From contig BTRK01000006.1 of assembly GCA_036245805.1 (NCBI GenBank), positions 28,338,901 through 28,402,900 of the forward strand: a stretch of DNA of 64,000 bases, in the 5' to 3' direction. The notes beneath the pieces are model-generated. The model did not search any database. It was not told where the DNA came from and worked only from the letters and a program-made list of their open reading frames with translations. Positions 1 through 12,010 of the stretch are shown here, in pieces. Made by a program: the position numbers and the translations under genes. Source of the stretch: Pristionchus mayeri (Eukaryota; Nematoda; Chromadorea; Rhabditida; Neodiplogasteridae). Positions within the stretch are counted from its first letter, which is position 1, and each line of letters starts with the position of its first letter.

Positions 1-284
1 TATTTACGGTTACGAAAAGAGGGGGACCCAAGTTACGTTTTGGCCCTTAGAAGAGGTTTAGTTGATTTGGAGTAATTTCATTTCATCTCTCACCGCTCTC
101 AATATACGAGAGATCATTGAAAATGAAGAGACCATTTTCTCTCACACCGATCCATTCGGCGCGCGCAAACGAGAATGAACGGTCTATCATTTTATTTAAT
201 GTTGAAAACTATCTTCCAATCAACTAAGCCTCTTCTAAGGACAAAAGCGTAACCTGGGTCCCACTCTTTTCGTAATCGTAAATA
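1..284. repeat. Palindromic MITE, left edge of window
   Basis: The first ~70 bases (TATTTACGGTTACGAAAAGA...) are repeated as an inverted copy ending at 284 (..CTTTTCGTAATCGTAAATA). The two arms share several blocks separated by small mismatches. The element may start before the window, so no target duplication can be assigned. It has no coding potential. Confidence 0.75.
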
Positions 285-1399
285 CCTTATTCGAAAGAGC
301 TCGGCTCGGGCTATCACATATCCAAAAATCTATGGAATCTTTTCCTTCACTATTGACATAACTTACCTTAACTGTAGCTCAGTTCTAAAGAACCTTCATG
401 ACTTCTAGTTTTGATAGGTCGATAGAGCTCGAAAATCACCAGTGGCTCCTCAGAAGAAAATTTCTCTCAAAACCGTTTTAGAAACTAGATATACGCTGTT
501 AAACTTAAAGTCTCAGGTTGGGTTACCCGACGTAGCGACCTTAAGAATGATGTCAGAACAAAATCACTTCGGGTGTTGTTAGGGCATACACCTAGAGGTG
601 ACTAAATCTGATAAGAACATATTCTTTCGTTTTGATCCCATTACCAAGTTTTGAAAATCTAGCTCGATTCTCATATACGGTAAAAGGGTGATTCGGCTTC
701 GCCCCATCCCAACTTTTTCGAATCACCCTCGGCTTCACGAGCCTTTCACAACGCTCACGCTGCGTGGTGTGAGAGCAGGTTAGGATGGTGTGGCGAGTGG
801 AGCACGGGGTGCATTTGAGTTTTCTGCGATTTGATAAAAAATACCTTATTCGAAAGAGCTCGGCTCGGGCTATCACATATCCAAAAATCTATGGAATCTT
901 TTCCTTCACTATTGACATAACTTACCTTAACTGTAGCTCAGTTCTAAAGAACCTTCATGACTTCTAGTTTTGATAGGTCGATAGAGCTCGAAAATCACCA
1001 GTGGCTCCTCAGAAGAAAATTTCTCTCAAAACCGTTTTAGAAACTAGATATACGCTGTTAAACTTAAAGTCTCAGGTTGGGTTACCCGACGTAGCGACCT
1101 TAAGAATGATGTCAGAACAAAATCACTTCGGGTGTTGTTAGGGCATACACCTAGAGGTGACTAAATCTGATAAGAACATATTCTTTCGTTTTGATCCCAT
1201 TACCAAGTTTTGAAAATCTAGCTCGATTCTCATATACGGTAAAAGGGTGATTCGGCTTCGCCCCATCCCAACTTTTTCGAATCACCCTCGGCTTCACGAG
1301 CCTTTCACAACGCTCACGCTGCGTGGTGTGAGAGCAGGTTAGGATGGTGTGGCGAGTGGAGCACGGGGTGCATTTGAGTTTTCTGCGATTTGATAAAAT
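282..1399. repeat. Exact tandem duplication, 2 x 559 bp
   Basis: Positions 282-840 and 841-1399 are the same sequence at a constant offset of 559, with no indel at any of the points I compared (ATACCTTATTCG at 282 and 841; TAGGATGGTG at 781 and 1340). Each unit contains a GC-richer block with GCTCACGCTGCGTGGTGTGAG. Short ORFs here cross the unit junction and do not look like genes. The near-zero divergence means a very recent duplication or an assembly duplication. Confidence 0.9.
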
Positions 1400-1877
1400 G
1401 CACCACGTTGTGTGGTGTGCTGAAAGTTCTCGCCGTGGGGATGCTAACGGTCAAGGTCTTAGCCTTTTAGGATGATTTTAAGGCGAGTTAGAGCGATTTG
1501 AAAAAAAAGATCAAAGATCAAATTTTGAAAGTGCTCACCAAAGGAATTCATATGGTCGAGGACTTAGGCACATAGGATGATTTTGAAGCAAATTAGAGCG
1601 ATTTAAAGAAAAAGTGTGACAGGCAGACGTTACGGTATTTCTTTATGCAGTAATAAAATATCTAGAGGATGTCTAGGATGCTTATCGGTTTTTAACATCT
1701 CATCCCTTCTAATATCAGCGTGCTATTAGAATTACGGGACTTCGCTGGATATTCACGAAATTTCGATTGGTCATATCACTGTTGAAAATGGTACTATCGT
1801 GAAGTGAAAGGAGCGAGAATGAAATTTGCTCTTGTTATCAAAGGTATCACGAGTCGATGGAGCAAAATCAGACCCTT
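1400..1877. repeat. Dispersed repeat fragment, no gene
   Basis: The segment around 1,500-1,625 (GATCAAAGATCAAATTTTGA, then GCAAATTAGAGCGATTT and GTGTGACAGGC) reappears in inverted orientation at about 39,680-39,800 inside the large PGS1 intron. No ORF of note is present. Confidence 0.55.
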
Positions 1878-3699
1878 CGCGAACAATTTTTTCAAACCCA
1901 TTTAAAATCGATCATATTATGGATATATGTTAGTCTAGAGACAATATTACGAATTACGTTGAATATTTTTGCCGGAGCCGGCTTTTAGGAATTTTCCGGT
2001 TTTCGGTCCGGCTATACCATATATCCGCTCTCAGTTGAGCTTCAGAGATGGCGCTGGCCTCAAAATTTAATTTTCAGAAAATTATTTCAAACAACTTTCA
2101 TGTTGATAATTTCGTACGAAAATGAAAACTAGGAAAGTTGAGTTCAAAACAATGATTCCCAACTTAGAAAATAATCCATTTCACTATTCAGCAGGTGCGT
2201 TGCAGGGAATTTTATTTCATAATATGAAAGAGTTACTCACTATACATATCACATAAACATATCAAGAGCGATTGTGGGGGGTTTTCTTTCAATAACCTTG
2301 ACCAAACCAGCCCGCCGACCTGGTCAATCTTGAAATAATTTCAGAAAGCATTGTATATGCAAGAATTACCTGGAATTTAGCTGTTTTATATGTTTCATGA
2401 CTGGATACTACAAATATTACTTCGTAAATCTTCATTTTCTGCATCTTAAAAAAACAGTTTTCAGAACTCGGATTTTGCCCAAATTTTGATATTGAAATTT
2501 CTAATAAGCACAATGGAAGATCACTCCCTGTCAATAGTTTGTGTAGAATAGTTTGTGGTGTAAAACTTCTAATCACTCTAAGCTCTCGTCAGCATCTTAA
2601 AACCCAGATATTTTTGATCGAAAACTGCAAAATCGTGAGGTCAAAAAACTTAAAATTATGTTTCACGAATATTTAGATGGAAATTTGCCTGATTTGGTAA
2701 TTTCATTTTTATTCCAGTTCAAATCTGTCAGAATTTATGTACATCGTCTTTCATTTCATTGTTTTATAAAACATAAGAAATTGCAAACTCAAAATTTCGA
2801 TTTTTTCTAGATATCGAAAAGTGTGTATTATTCAATATTTTCTGACTGTTCCGGACTAAAGTAGTTGCAAAATTACCAAATCAGGATAATTGGCATCTAA
2901 ATATTGCTGAAACATAATTTTATGATTTTTGACCCTTACGATTTTGCTGATTTCGATTAAAAATATCTGCGTTTTAAGATGCTGACGAGACTTCAGAGTG
3001 ATTGGAATTTTTACATCACAAACTACTCTCCATAAATTATTGACAGGGAGTGATCTCCCATTGTGCTTATTAGAAATTTCAATATCAAAATTTGGGCAAA
3101 ATCCGAGTTCTGAAAACTGATTTTTTTTAGATGCAGAAAATGAAGATTTACGAAGTAATATTTGTTGTATCCAGTCATGAAACATATAAAAACAGCTAAA
3201 TTCCAGGTAATTCTTGCATATCCAATGCTTTCTGAAATTATTTCAAGATTGACCAGGTCGGCGGGGCTGGTTTGGTCAAGGTTATTGAAAGAAAACCCCC
3301 CACAATCGCTCTTGATATTTTTATGTGATATGTATAGTGAGTAACTCTTTCATATTAAGAAATAAAATTCCCTGCAACGCACCTGCTGAATAGTGAAATG
3401 AATTATTTTCTAACAAGTTGGGAATCATTGTTTTGAACTCAACTTTCCTAGTTTTCATTTTCGTACGAAATTATCAACATGAAAGTTGTTTGAAATAATT
3501 TTTCTGAAAATTTCGAAGCCAGCGCCATCTCTGTAGCTCAACTAGGAGCGGCTATATGGTATAGCCGGTCCGAAAACCGGAAAATTCCTAAAAAACCGGC
3601 TCCGGCAAAAATATTCTAGGTAATTCGTAATATTGTCTCTAGACTAACATATATCCATAATATGATCGATTTTAAATGGATTTGAAAAAATTGTTCGCG
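1878..3699. mobile_element. Fold-back element, about 1.8 kb
   Basis: Long inverted arms meet near 2,789: CGCGAACAATTTTTTCAAA at 1,878 pairs with the inverse ending at 3,699. The arms contain the CCGGTTTTCGGTCCGGCT block and the GAAAGTTGTTTGAAATAAT block seen again in other fold-backs of this window (40.3 kb, 6.3 kb, 51.6 kb). No transposase is present. The apparent ORFs on the two strands are mirror images of each other and are not genes. It is a non-autonomous element of unknown superfamily. Confidence 0.8.
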
Positions 3700-3741
3700 G
3701 CTCCCTCCCCTGACTCCTGATACCTGTGTTATATAGAAGTA

Positions 3742-4113
3742 GGGTTGTCTATGCGGAATTCATTCCGCAATTCCGCATCAATTTCCAGTCTCATTCTCCT
3801 TTCCGCAATTCCTTCGAGCCGGTCTCTATTCCGCAATCGTTCCGCAATTATTGCGGAATTCCGAAATTTTCGAAGAACAGCAAACGATATTTTCCCCTAT
3901 GAAACTCAACTCGTCCGCCCGTGAAATAAAAGCGAAACACAACCCCCCTGGATGGGAGAAAGAGTAGAAAATGATTGCGGAATTATTGCGGAATTGCGGA
4001 ACGATTGCGGAATAGCTCATTCCGCAATGGAAATTGAGTGTGTCGACCGCAATGCGGAATGAATGAAATTGAGAAATGAAAAGAGGGCGTTCCGCATTCC
4101 GTATGGACAACCC
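3742..4113. mobile_element. TA-flanked MITE (GGGTTGTC termini)
   Basis: The left end GGGTTGTCTATGCGGAAT and the right end ATTCCGTATGGACAACCC are inverted, and both are flanked by TA (3,740-3,741 and 4,114-4,115). The interior is full of GCGGAATT and inverse copies (TTCCGCAAT). TA duplication and short length suggest a Tc1/mariner-mobilised MITE. Confidence 0.75.
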
Positions 4114-4115
4114 TA

Positions 4116-5759
4116 TATAGAAATGATTGCAGGATGGTCTTCTCATCTTCTCATGCTGCAATGCGACTCCCATTCGTCCTCGTTCTCCCCCCTTCTCCAT
4201 CTTCCTCTTCTACTCATCTACTCATTGGATGCTCCTCTCATCGTTCATCCATCCCTTCTCGACCCGGTTCTCTCCCTCGTGACAACTCGAATAACTCTGC
4301 TCTCTTCCACTCTTATCATCCCCCTCCTTCGAGTCCCTGGAATGGTGGGAAGAATTCTCCGAATATTGAGAAGCAATGCTTGAGCATGTCTAGGATGCTT
4401 TCGCTACTCACAACTATAACCGGAAAATTTCGAGAGATCTCATTCGACCCTTGTAAATTCCCCTCCTCCATTGTATCGTGTATCTTACTTCATTTCTTAG
4501 AATATTGTTATGTACATGAAAGAGTCTGCTAATGTTGGTTATCCTTTCCGTTCTTTTCTTTTTTTACCGTGATAATTTCGTTGATTTGAACTCGGTTACA
4601 ATAAGTATAATACAATCATCGTTATTTCATCTAATTTCCATCATTCGTTTCTATTATCGTTATTATTTGTATTTTCCAACTTCAATTCTTGCTCGTTCTA
4701 CTCCTATAATTTGCTCAATTTTTATTCATCATCCCAATGCATAATGCTGAACGCTTATTTTATCCTTGTAACACCTTCCCGTCACGTACTGCAGTCCTTC
4801 TCATCACTCCACTTGTGATATTGTGCATAATACTCATGTTGATGTATACATTGTTTGACGCTTCAACCTTCAACATTAATCACCTATATTGGCCTCTATT
4901 CTAACTCAATTATAATCAAATAATCCTAGCCTCACACTTGTAATCGCTCTGCGTAATAAGTTGCGTTATCTTCCATTTATCTAACTAACTGCAATCTACC
5001 TTATTGTCTTGCAATCTTTCGTTTATCTCATTTTCGTTGGTTCTTCTCATCTAATATTCTGCCTATCCCCGGTTTGTCATAGTCACTATAGATAGCCTCG
5101 TGCCTCTCATCATATCACTTGCTATCGTACCCCCTGAGTACCGCCTCCGATTAGCTTCGTCCACCCACAGTGAGCCTCTTGTCATCCACCACATTCTTCC
5201 ATCTTCCCCCTTCGTTACCGGTACTCAGACACCCATTTATCGATCGATAGAGCGCTCTCCCCTTTCTCTCTTCCAGTTAAATTTCATTTTCCACTCCATC
5301 TCTTCTCCCCTTTTTATGACATATATGTATATCGAATCAAATCTGTGTTATTGATTGCTGTCAGAAATTCTTTTGTTTATACAAATTTACTTTTTAGAAA
5401 TTCACAGTTCAGATCATCGCCATTTTCCTTTCGACCGGCTCATCCTCTTTCCTAACATTATAATTGAAAAAATGATAATTCTAATAAAAATTGTTAATGC
5501 TATTATATATAGTTCTTTATAATTAGTGCACGGAGGAATAAAGGCAAAATTAGCATGATCAGTAAAGGAGTTGGCCTGATCTCTTCAGTGAACGATAATA
5601 AATACTCAGGCAAATCGTTTCCATCTAATTAGAAAAGTTTATAATCTAATTCTAATTTCAAATTGTTATAACTGACTTCCTTACAAGATTGATACCAATT
5701 CTATTCGTAATCTCGGGAACGAGACATCGTTGCAAAACGTGATATGGACGCTCGTGTAA
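4116..5759. other. Pyrimidine-rich stretch, no gene recognised
   Basis: The plus strand is strongly C/T-rich (many CTCTTC, TCATC, TTCCATC runs), which keeps several frames open by composition alone. None of the resulting peptides resembles a known family, and there is no consistent splice pattern. It could be a decayed transposon or UTR-like sequence. No repeat arms were seen. Confidence 0.4.
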
Positions 5760-6772
5760 TTGAGTGCTCAGAAGTACAAGACTTCCGTATCGTTGCACGC
5801 ACTATATGTACTACAACTTAAGCATGATAACTCACATGGACATGGTCAGAACTCACATATCCCCGATCTGTACAATATTTCAGGGTTGGAATTTAGTCCC
5901 AATGGGGATTCTCAAACCGTGTTTGCGAAAGTTCCAAAATGTTCCTGGGGAGTTGACTTATGAATGTTAAAGTTACCCAACAAGGACGAGATTGACCCAT
6001 TATTTTTTGTCCCTCCATCGAATAGCCGATGGTTGAATTAGTATAAAATGAATATACAAAAATCCTAAAAATCAATAATAGCCTTAAGAGAAAGCCGGAA
6101 ATTATCCGCGCTCTCTCACTTTTGCAAACTCTCTCGTGCACGCGACGGGATCAGGGTGAGATCAGGGTTTCGTCCTTGTTGGGTAACTTTAACACAGGTC
6201 TTCTGAGTGATCGCAGGTGGCGTTTGACAAAATGTTGAAAATGATTCGATCTCTTCGATATTACCATGGTTGATGTACCTGAAGATAAGAAACTTTCAGT
6301 TTAAGTTTCAGAGCCGTAAATTCAAAATTGCCTAAAAGCCGGCTCTGGAATTTTCAAAACTTCAAAATTCTGTATAATCGTTCAACGTTGAGCTACAGTG
6401 AAGTTAGACAGTGTAAAATCACCAGCTCCATGAGCAGAACATCCTTTCATGTTGATAACTTTGAGAAGGGATACAAATATATTTGTGAAAAAAAATTAAA
6501 ATTCATTTTTCCCAGTTGAATTTTCGATGAATTTGTCGTGAAAATAAATGTTCCTACCAACCACGAGATTATTATAGATTCGAAATCTACGCCTTTTTCT
6601 ACCCCGAATAAGCTTTTTTCCTGTCCAATCATGAATGGTATTCGTTTTCATTTTTCGCCTTGAATGTGCTAAACCTCAACTTTTCTCGTTATTTCCAAAT
6701 TTTCGTTTGACTGTAACAACAACTTATAGCCTCCAATCGCGTTCAAATTTGGACGAGGAGTCATACTGGAGT
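5760..6772. repeat. Dispersed fold-back-family copy A
   Basis: The 5,797-5,966 block and the 6,195-6,770 block match 19,474-19,640 and 20,313-20,935 in the same order. The end of the second block (CCAATCGCGTTCAAATTTGG) also occurs inverted at about 22,800-23,070. In this copy the two blocks are separated by a TTAA MITE (5,967-6,192); in the 19-20 kb copy they are separated by a different palindrome. Contains the recurring CCTAAAAGCCGGCTC motif. Non-coding. Confidence 0.7.
5967..6192. mobile_element. TTAA-flanked MITE, copy 1
   Basis: Inverted ends AGTTACCCAACAAGGACGA / TCGTCCTTGTTGGGTAACT sit between TTAA tetranucleotides at 5,967-5,970 and 6,189-6,192. The interior of about 180 bp is shared with copies at 29,890-30,113 (same ends), 30,331 (truncated) and a diverged relative near 38,430. 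TTAA duplication suggests mobilisation by a piggyBac- or Kolobok-type transposase; none is encoded here. Confidence 0.8.
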
Positions 6773-7475
6773 CATACCTCGCACAATTCAGGAGAGAAAC
6801 TGATTGAGTTTCAGACTCAAATCCGGAGGGGGATATGTTTCAGAAATGTATCAAGTTTCTGAGCATGCTCTTGGGTGGAGGCGGGGATTGTGGACGGTCA
6901 CAATGTTGTGGACGGCACCTCGCACAATTCAGGAGAGGAACTGATGAGTTTCAGACTCAAATCCGGGAGGGGGATATGTTTCAGAAATGTATTCAAGTTT
7001 CTGAGCATGCTCTTGGGTGGAGGCGGGGATTGTGGACGGCACCTCGCACAATTCAGGAGAGGAACTGATGAGTTTCAGACTCAAATCCGGGAGGGGGATA
7101 TGTTTCAGAAATGTATCAAGTTTCTGAGCATGCTCTTGGGTGGAGGCGGGGATTGTGGACGGCACCTCGCACAATTCAGGAGAGGAACTGATGAGTTTCA
7201 GACTCAAATCCGGGAGGGGGATATGTTTCAGAAATGTATCAAGTTTCTGAGCATGCTCTTGGGTGGAGGCGGGGATTGTGGGACGGCACCTCGCACAATT
7301 CAGGAGAGGAACTGATGAGTTTCAGACTCAAATCCGGGAGGGGGATATGTTTCAGAAATGTATCAAGTTTCTGAGCATGCTCTTGGGTGGAGGCGGGGAT
7401 TGTGGACGGCACCTCGCACAATTCAGGAGAGGAACTGATGAGTTTCAGACTCAACTTTCAGACTCAAACGAGAGT
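6773..7475. repeat. 123-bp repeat array, unit 1 (~5.7 copies)
   Basis: Starts directly after the dispersed repeat at CATACCTCGCACAATTCAGG. Successive GCACCTCGCACAATTCAGG starts lie at 6,915, 7,039, 7,162, 7,286 and 7,409, a period of 123 with two single-base insertions. The first copies carry extra differences (GGTCACAATGTTGTGG), so this is the oldest or edge end of the array. Confidence 0.9.
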
Positions 7476-7978
7476 TTCAGACTCTAGCGCGCTTCAACGA
7501 TAAGATAGAAACTTACTTTCAACAGATAAAATGTTTATCTCGTCGAGATCTACATTTATAGCCATGAATCAGGTCCCTGTGTCCGGTTTGACCTTATGTG
7601 CATTCTAGCGCCTTTCATTGGATTTCTCATGTTGTATTTTGCATTTCCAGATGCCCGCTTTTTGAGAGTCGTTTCCAGGAATGTTTTTGCATTATTGGAA
7701 TTGTTGTTTGACGAAGAAGGTATCGGCAATAGCAATAAAAATAATACATTCGAATTCCCTCCCGTTTGCTAGCCCAGCCACGCAGTCTCTCTCCATTTCC
7801 CGTACTCTCTCGGCTGAGTATCGGCGTGACCTTGAGGTCGCGTCTCTTCCCTAATCGATTTCTCCATTCTAGGTTTTTCCTGGGAATAGCCCACCCTCCC
7901 GCCCAAATACAACCCCCCCCCCCCCCCCCCCCCCCCACTGCCCCCCCCCCCCCCCCCCCGTCTGCGAGAGTCGAAGAG

Positions 7979-8439
7979 AGTGCTAGAACGATATCATATT
8001 CACCATGGGCAGTTGTTCATTTTTCCAGGCGAGAAAGGCCGGAGACCCTTGCGAGACCTCTCCGAGAAGATTTCGAAGGTCGACCCCAGCTTGTCATTTG
8101 TGCTTGGCGGAGCTGTCGAAGGTTCAAAGGCACCTGGCACTATTCGAGCCTATTCGTCGAATTGGCAGAAGCTAGCTGCATACGCCAAGGAGAAAGGATT
8201 AGACCCCTCTTGCCCCTCCTCCCTTATAATCTACACCCTTAGGAGATTACTGGAGAGAAAATCTCTCTCTTCCGTTCGTGTTCTCTCGGCCTCTTTTTCT
8301 CACTTCGCAGCCCCTTTGTCATATCCTTACAATGCCATTTTATCCCATGATTCACGACTCAGCACGTAGGAATTCGGTTGTAAACCATTATATCAGTGTG
8401 CCCAGATCGCTTATCGATCGATTCGTTACCTATGCCACC
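7979..8439 (+). pseudogene. Truncated tyrosine-recombinase N-terminal copy 1
   Basis: Encodes the core-binding half seen in the complete gene at 17,009 but with single-base insertions that split the frame near 8,040 and 8,340. It ends at TATGCCACC, where the catalytic domain would begin, and runs into CTCGCACAA repeat sequence. Preceded by the longest poly-C block of the array (about 7,911-7,960). Confidence 0.75.
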
Positions 8440-8640
8440 GCTTTACCTATTCGTTACCTCGCACAAGTTCGTTACCTCGCACAATTCAGGAGAGGAACTG
8501 ATGAGTTTCAGACTCAAATCCGGGAGGGGGATATGTTTCAGAAATGTATCAAGTTTCTGAGCATGCTCTTGGGTGGAGGCGGGATTGTGGACGGCACCTC
8601 GCACAATTCAGGAGAGGAACTGATGAGTTTCAGACTCAAC
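8440..8640. repeat. 123-bp repeat array, unit 2 (~1.5 copies)
   Basis: The shortest array in the series: one complete 123-bp copy plus a partial one, entered through repeated CGTTACCTCGCACAA junction sequence. One G of the GGCGGGGATT run is missing. Confidence 0.85.
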
Positions 8641-9166
8641 TTTCAGACTCAACGAGAGTTTCAGACTCTAGCGCGCTTCACGATAAGATAGAAACTTACT
8701 TTCAACAGATAAAATGTTTATCTCGTCGAGATCTACATTTATAGCCATGAATCAGGTCCCTGTGTCCGGTTTGACCTTATGTGCATTCTAGCGCCTTTCA
8801 TTGGATTTCTCATGTTGTATTTTGCATTTCCAGATGCCCGCTTTTTGAGAGTCGTTTCCAGGAATGTTTTTGCATTATTGGAATTGTTGTTTGACGAAGA
8901 AGGTATCGGCAATAGCAATAAAAATAATACATTCGAATTCCCTCCCGTTTGCTAGCCCAGCCACGCAGTCTCTCTCCATTTCCGTACTCTCTCCGGCTGA
9001 GTATCGGCGTGACCTTGAGGGTCGCGTCTCTTTCCCTAATCGATTTCTCCATTCTAGGTTTTTCCTGGGAATAGCCCACCCTCCCGCCCAAATACAAACC
9101 CCCCCCCTCCCCCCACCCCACTGCCCCCCCCCCCCCCCCCCCCCCCGTCTGCGAGAGTCGAAGAGA

Positions 9167-9600
9167 GTGCCTAGAACGATATCATATTCACCATGGGCAG
9201 TTGTTCATTTTTCCAGGCGAGAAAGGCGAGACCTTGCGAGACCTCTCCGAGAAGATTTCGAAGGTCGACCCCAGCTTGTCATTTGTGCTTGGCGGAGCTG
9301 TCGAAGGTTCAAAGGCACCTGGCACTATTCGAGCCTATTCGTCGAATTGGCAGAAGCTAGCTGCATACGCCAAGGAGAAAGGATTAGACCCCTCTTGCCC
9401 CTCCTCCTTATAATCTACACCCTTAGGAGATTACTGGAGAGAAAATCTCTCTCTTCCGTTCGTGTTCTCTCGGCTCTTTTTCTCACTTCGCAGCCCCTTT
9501 GTCATATCCTTACAATGCCATTTTATCCATGATTCACGACTCAGCACGTAGGAATTCGGTTGTAAACCACTATATCAGTGTGCCCAGATCGCTTATCGAT
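9167..9600 (+). pseudogene. Truncated tyrosine-recombinase N-terminal copy 2
   Basis: Same N-terminal module as copy 1, with an added C after the GTG (9,167) and other indels that break the frame. This copy stops earlier than the others, at ATCGCTTATCGAT (9,600), and joins AATGTGGATTGTGGACC of the 123-bp repeat directly, so its junction differs from the common one. Confidence 0.75.
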
Positions 9601-9905
9601 AATGTGGATTGTGGACCGGCACCTCGCACAATTCAGGAGAGGAACTGATGAGTTTCAGACTCAAATCCGGGAGGGGGATATGTTTCAGAAATGTATCAAG
9701 TTTCTGAGCATGCTCTTGGGTGGAGGCGGGGATTGTGGACGGCACCTCGCACAATTCAGGAGAGGAACTGATGAGTTTCAGACTCAAATCCGGGAGGGGA
9801 TATGTTTCAGAAATGTATCAAGTTTCTGAGCATGCTCTTGGGTGGAGGCGGGGATTGTGGACGGCACCTCGCACAATTCAGGAGAGGAACTGATGAGTTT
9901 CAGAC
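9601..9905. repeat. 123-bp repeat array, unit 3 (cut by gap)
   Basis: At least 2.4 copies of the 123-bp repeat run into the N gap. The repeat number in this unit is unknown. Confidence 0.85.
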
Positions 9906-10405
9906 NNNNNNNNNNNNNNNNNNNNNNNNNNNNNNNNNNNNNNNNNNNNNNNNNNNNNNNNNNNNNNNNNNNNNNNNNNNNNNNNNNNNNNNNNNNNNNN
10001 NNNNNNNNNNNNNNNNNNNNNNNNNNNNNNNNNNNNNNNNNNNNNNNNNNNNNNNNNNNNNNNNNNNNNNNNNNNNNNNNNNNNNNNNNNNNNNNNNNNN
10101 NNNNNNNNNNNNNNNNNNNNNNNNNNNNNNNNNNNNNNNNNNNNNNNNNNNNNNNNNNNNNNNNNNNNNNNNNNNNNNNNNNNNNNNNNNNNNNNNNNNN
10201 NNNNNNNNNNNNNNNNNNNNNNNNNNNNNNNNNNNNNNNNNNNNNNNNNNNNNNNNNNNNNNNNNNNNNNNNNNNNNNNNNNNNNNNNNNNNNNNNNNNN
10301 NNNNNNNNNNNNNNNNNNNNNNNNNNNNNNNNNNNNNNNNNNNNNNNNNNNNNNNNNNNNNNNNNNNNNNNNNNNNNNNNNNNNNNNNNNNNNNNNNNNN
10401 NNNNN
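9906..10405. other. Assembly gap, 500 N
   Basis: Exactly 500 N bases between a 123-bp repeat and the linker of the next unit. By comparison with other units, the missing part should contain the end of the repeat array, the CTAGCGCGC segment and the start of the linker. The round length means the gap size is arbitrary. Confidence 0.98.
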
Positions 10406-10606
10406 GTGCCCAGCCACGCAGTCTCTCTCCATTTCCCGTACTCTCTCGGCTGAGTATCGCGTGACCTTGAGGTCGCGTCTCTTTCCCTAATCGATTTCTC
10501 CATTCTAGGTTTTTCCTGGGAATAGCCCACCCTCCCGCCCAAATACAACCCCCCCCCCCCCCACTGCCCCCCCCCCCCCCCCCCCCGTCTGCGAGAGTCG
10601 AAGAGA

Positions 10607-11059
10607 GTGCTAGAACGATATCATATTCACCATGGGCAGTTGTTCATTTTTCCAGGCGAGAAAGGCGAGACCTTGCGAGACCTCTCCGAGAAGATTTCGA
10701 AGGTCGACCCCAGCTTGTCATTTGTGCTTGGCGGAGCTGTCGAAGGTTCAAAGGCACCTGGCACTATTCGAGCCTATTCGTCGAATTGGCAGAAGCTAGC
10801 TGCATACGCCAAGGAGAAAGGATTAGACCCTCTTGCCCTCCTCCCTTATAATCTACACCCTTAGGAGATTACTGGAGAGAAAATCTCTCTCTTCCGTTCG
10901 TGTTCTCTCGGCCTCTTTTTCTCACTTCGCAGCCCTTTGTCATATCCTTACAATGCCATTTTATCCATGATTCACGACTCAGCACGTAGGAATTCGGTTG
11001 TAAACCACTATATCAGTGTGCCCAGATCGCTTATCGATCGATTCGTTACCTATGCCACC
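10607..11059 (+). pseudogene. Truncated tyrosine-recombinase N-terminal copy 3
   Basis: Open for 85 codons from GTG, then frame-shifted (CCTCTTGCCCTCC lacks bases present in the complete gene). Ends at TATGCCACC and joins GTTACCTATTCGTTACCTCG and the next repeat array. Confidence 0.75.
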
Positions 11060-11505
11060 CGTTACCTATTCGTTACCTCGCACAATTCGTTACCTCGCAC
11101 AATTCAGGAGAGGAACTGATGAGTTTCAGACTCAAATCCGGGAGGGGGATATGTTTCAGAAATGTATCAAGTTTCTGAGCATGCTCTTGGGTGGAGGCGG
11201 GGATTGTGGACGGCACCTCGCACAATTCAGGAGAGGAACTGATGAGTTTCAGACTCAAATCCGGGAGGGGGATATGTTTCAGAAATGTATCAAGTTTCTG
11301 AGCATGCTCTTGGGTGGAGGCGGGGATTGTGGACGGCACCTCGCACAATTCAGGAGAGGAACTGATGAGTTTCAGACTCAAATCCGGGAGGGGGATATGT
11401 TTCAGAAATGTATCAAGTTTCTGAGCATGCTCTTGGGTGGAGGCGGGGATTGTGGACGGCACCTCGCACAATTCAGGAGAGGAACTGATGAGTTTCAGAC
11501 TCAAC
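11060..11505. repeat. 123-bp repeat array, unit 4 (~3.6 copies)
   Basis: Three full copies plus a part, with period exactly 123 bp, so both strands stay open across the whole array. Confidence 0.9.
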
Positions 11506-12010
11506 TTTCAGACTCAACGAGAGTTCAGACTCTAGCGCGCTTCAACGATAAGATAGAAACTTACTTTCAACAGATAAAATGTTTATCTCGTCGAGATCTA
11601 CATTTATAGCATGAATCAGGTCCTGTGTCCGGTTTGACCTTATGTGCATTCTAGCGCCTTTCATTGGATTTCTCATGTTGTATTTTGCATTTCCAGATGC
11701 CCGCTTTTTGAGAGTCGTTTCCAGGAATGTTTTTGCATTATTGGAATTGTTGTTTGACGAAGAAGGTATCGGCAATAGCAATAAAATAATACATTCGAAT
11801 TCCCTCCCGTTTGCTAGCCCAGCCACGCAGTCTCTCTCCATTTCCCGTACTCTCTCGGCTGAGTATCGGCGTGACCTTGAGGTCGCGTCTCTTTCCCTAA
11901 TCGATTTCTCCATTCTAGGTTTTTCCTGGGAATAGCCCACCCTCCCGCCCAAATACAACCCCCCCCCCCCCCCCACTGCCCCCCCCCCCCGTCTGCGAGA
12001 GTCGAAGAGA

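Noticed and set aside
2289..3344. ORFs at 2.3-3.3 kb as genes
   Set aside because: The same peptide appears on opposite strands because it lies in the two arms of a fold-back element.
4063..4744. Overlapping ORFs at 4.1-4.7 kb
   Set aside because: Open by pyrimidine-rich composition in all frames; no conserved motif.
6929..7454. Minus-strand ORFs with LISSSPELCEVPS repeats as a gene
   Set aside because: They are the antisense reading of the 123-bp repeats, with no start context, splice sites or family. Noted as a repeat property instead.
7627..7938. ORF reading poly-G as a glycine-rich protein (MGGGGGGGGC...)
   Set aside because: Product of translating the opposite strand of poly-C tracts.
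9784..10548. Long ORFs spanning 9,784-10,548 on both strands
   Set aside because: They are open only because 500 N bases are read as unknown residues.
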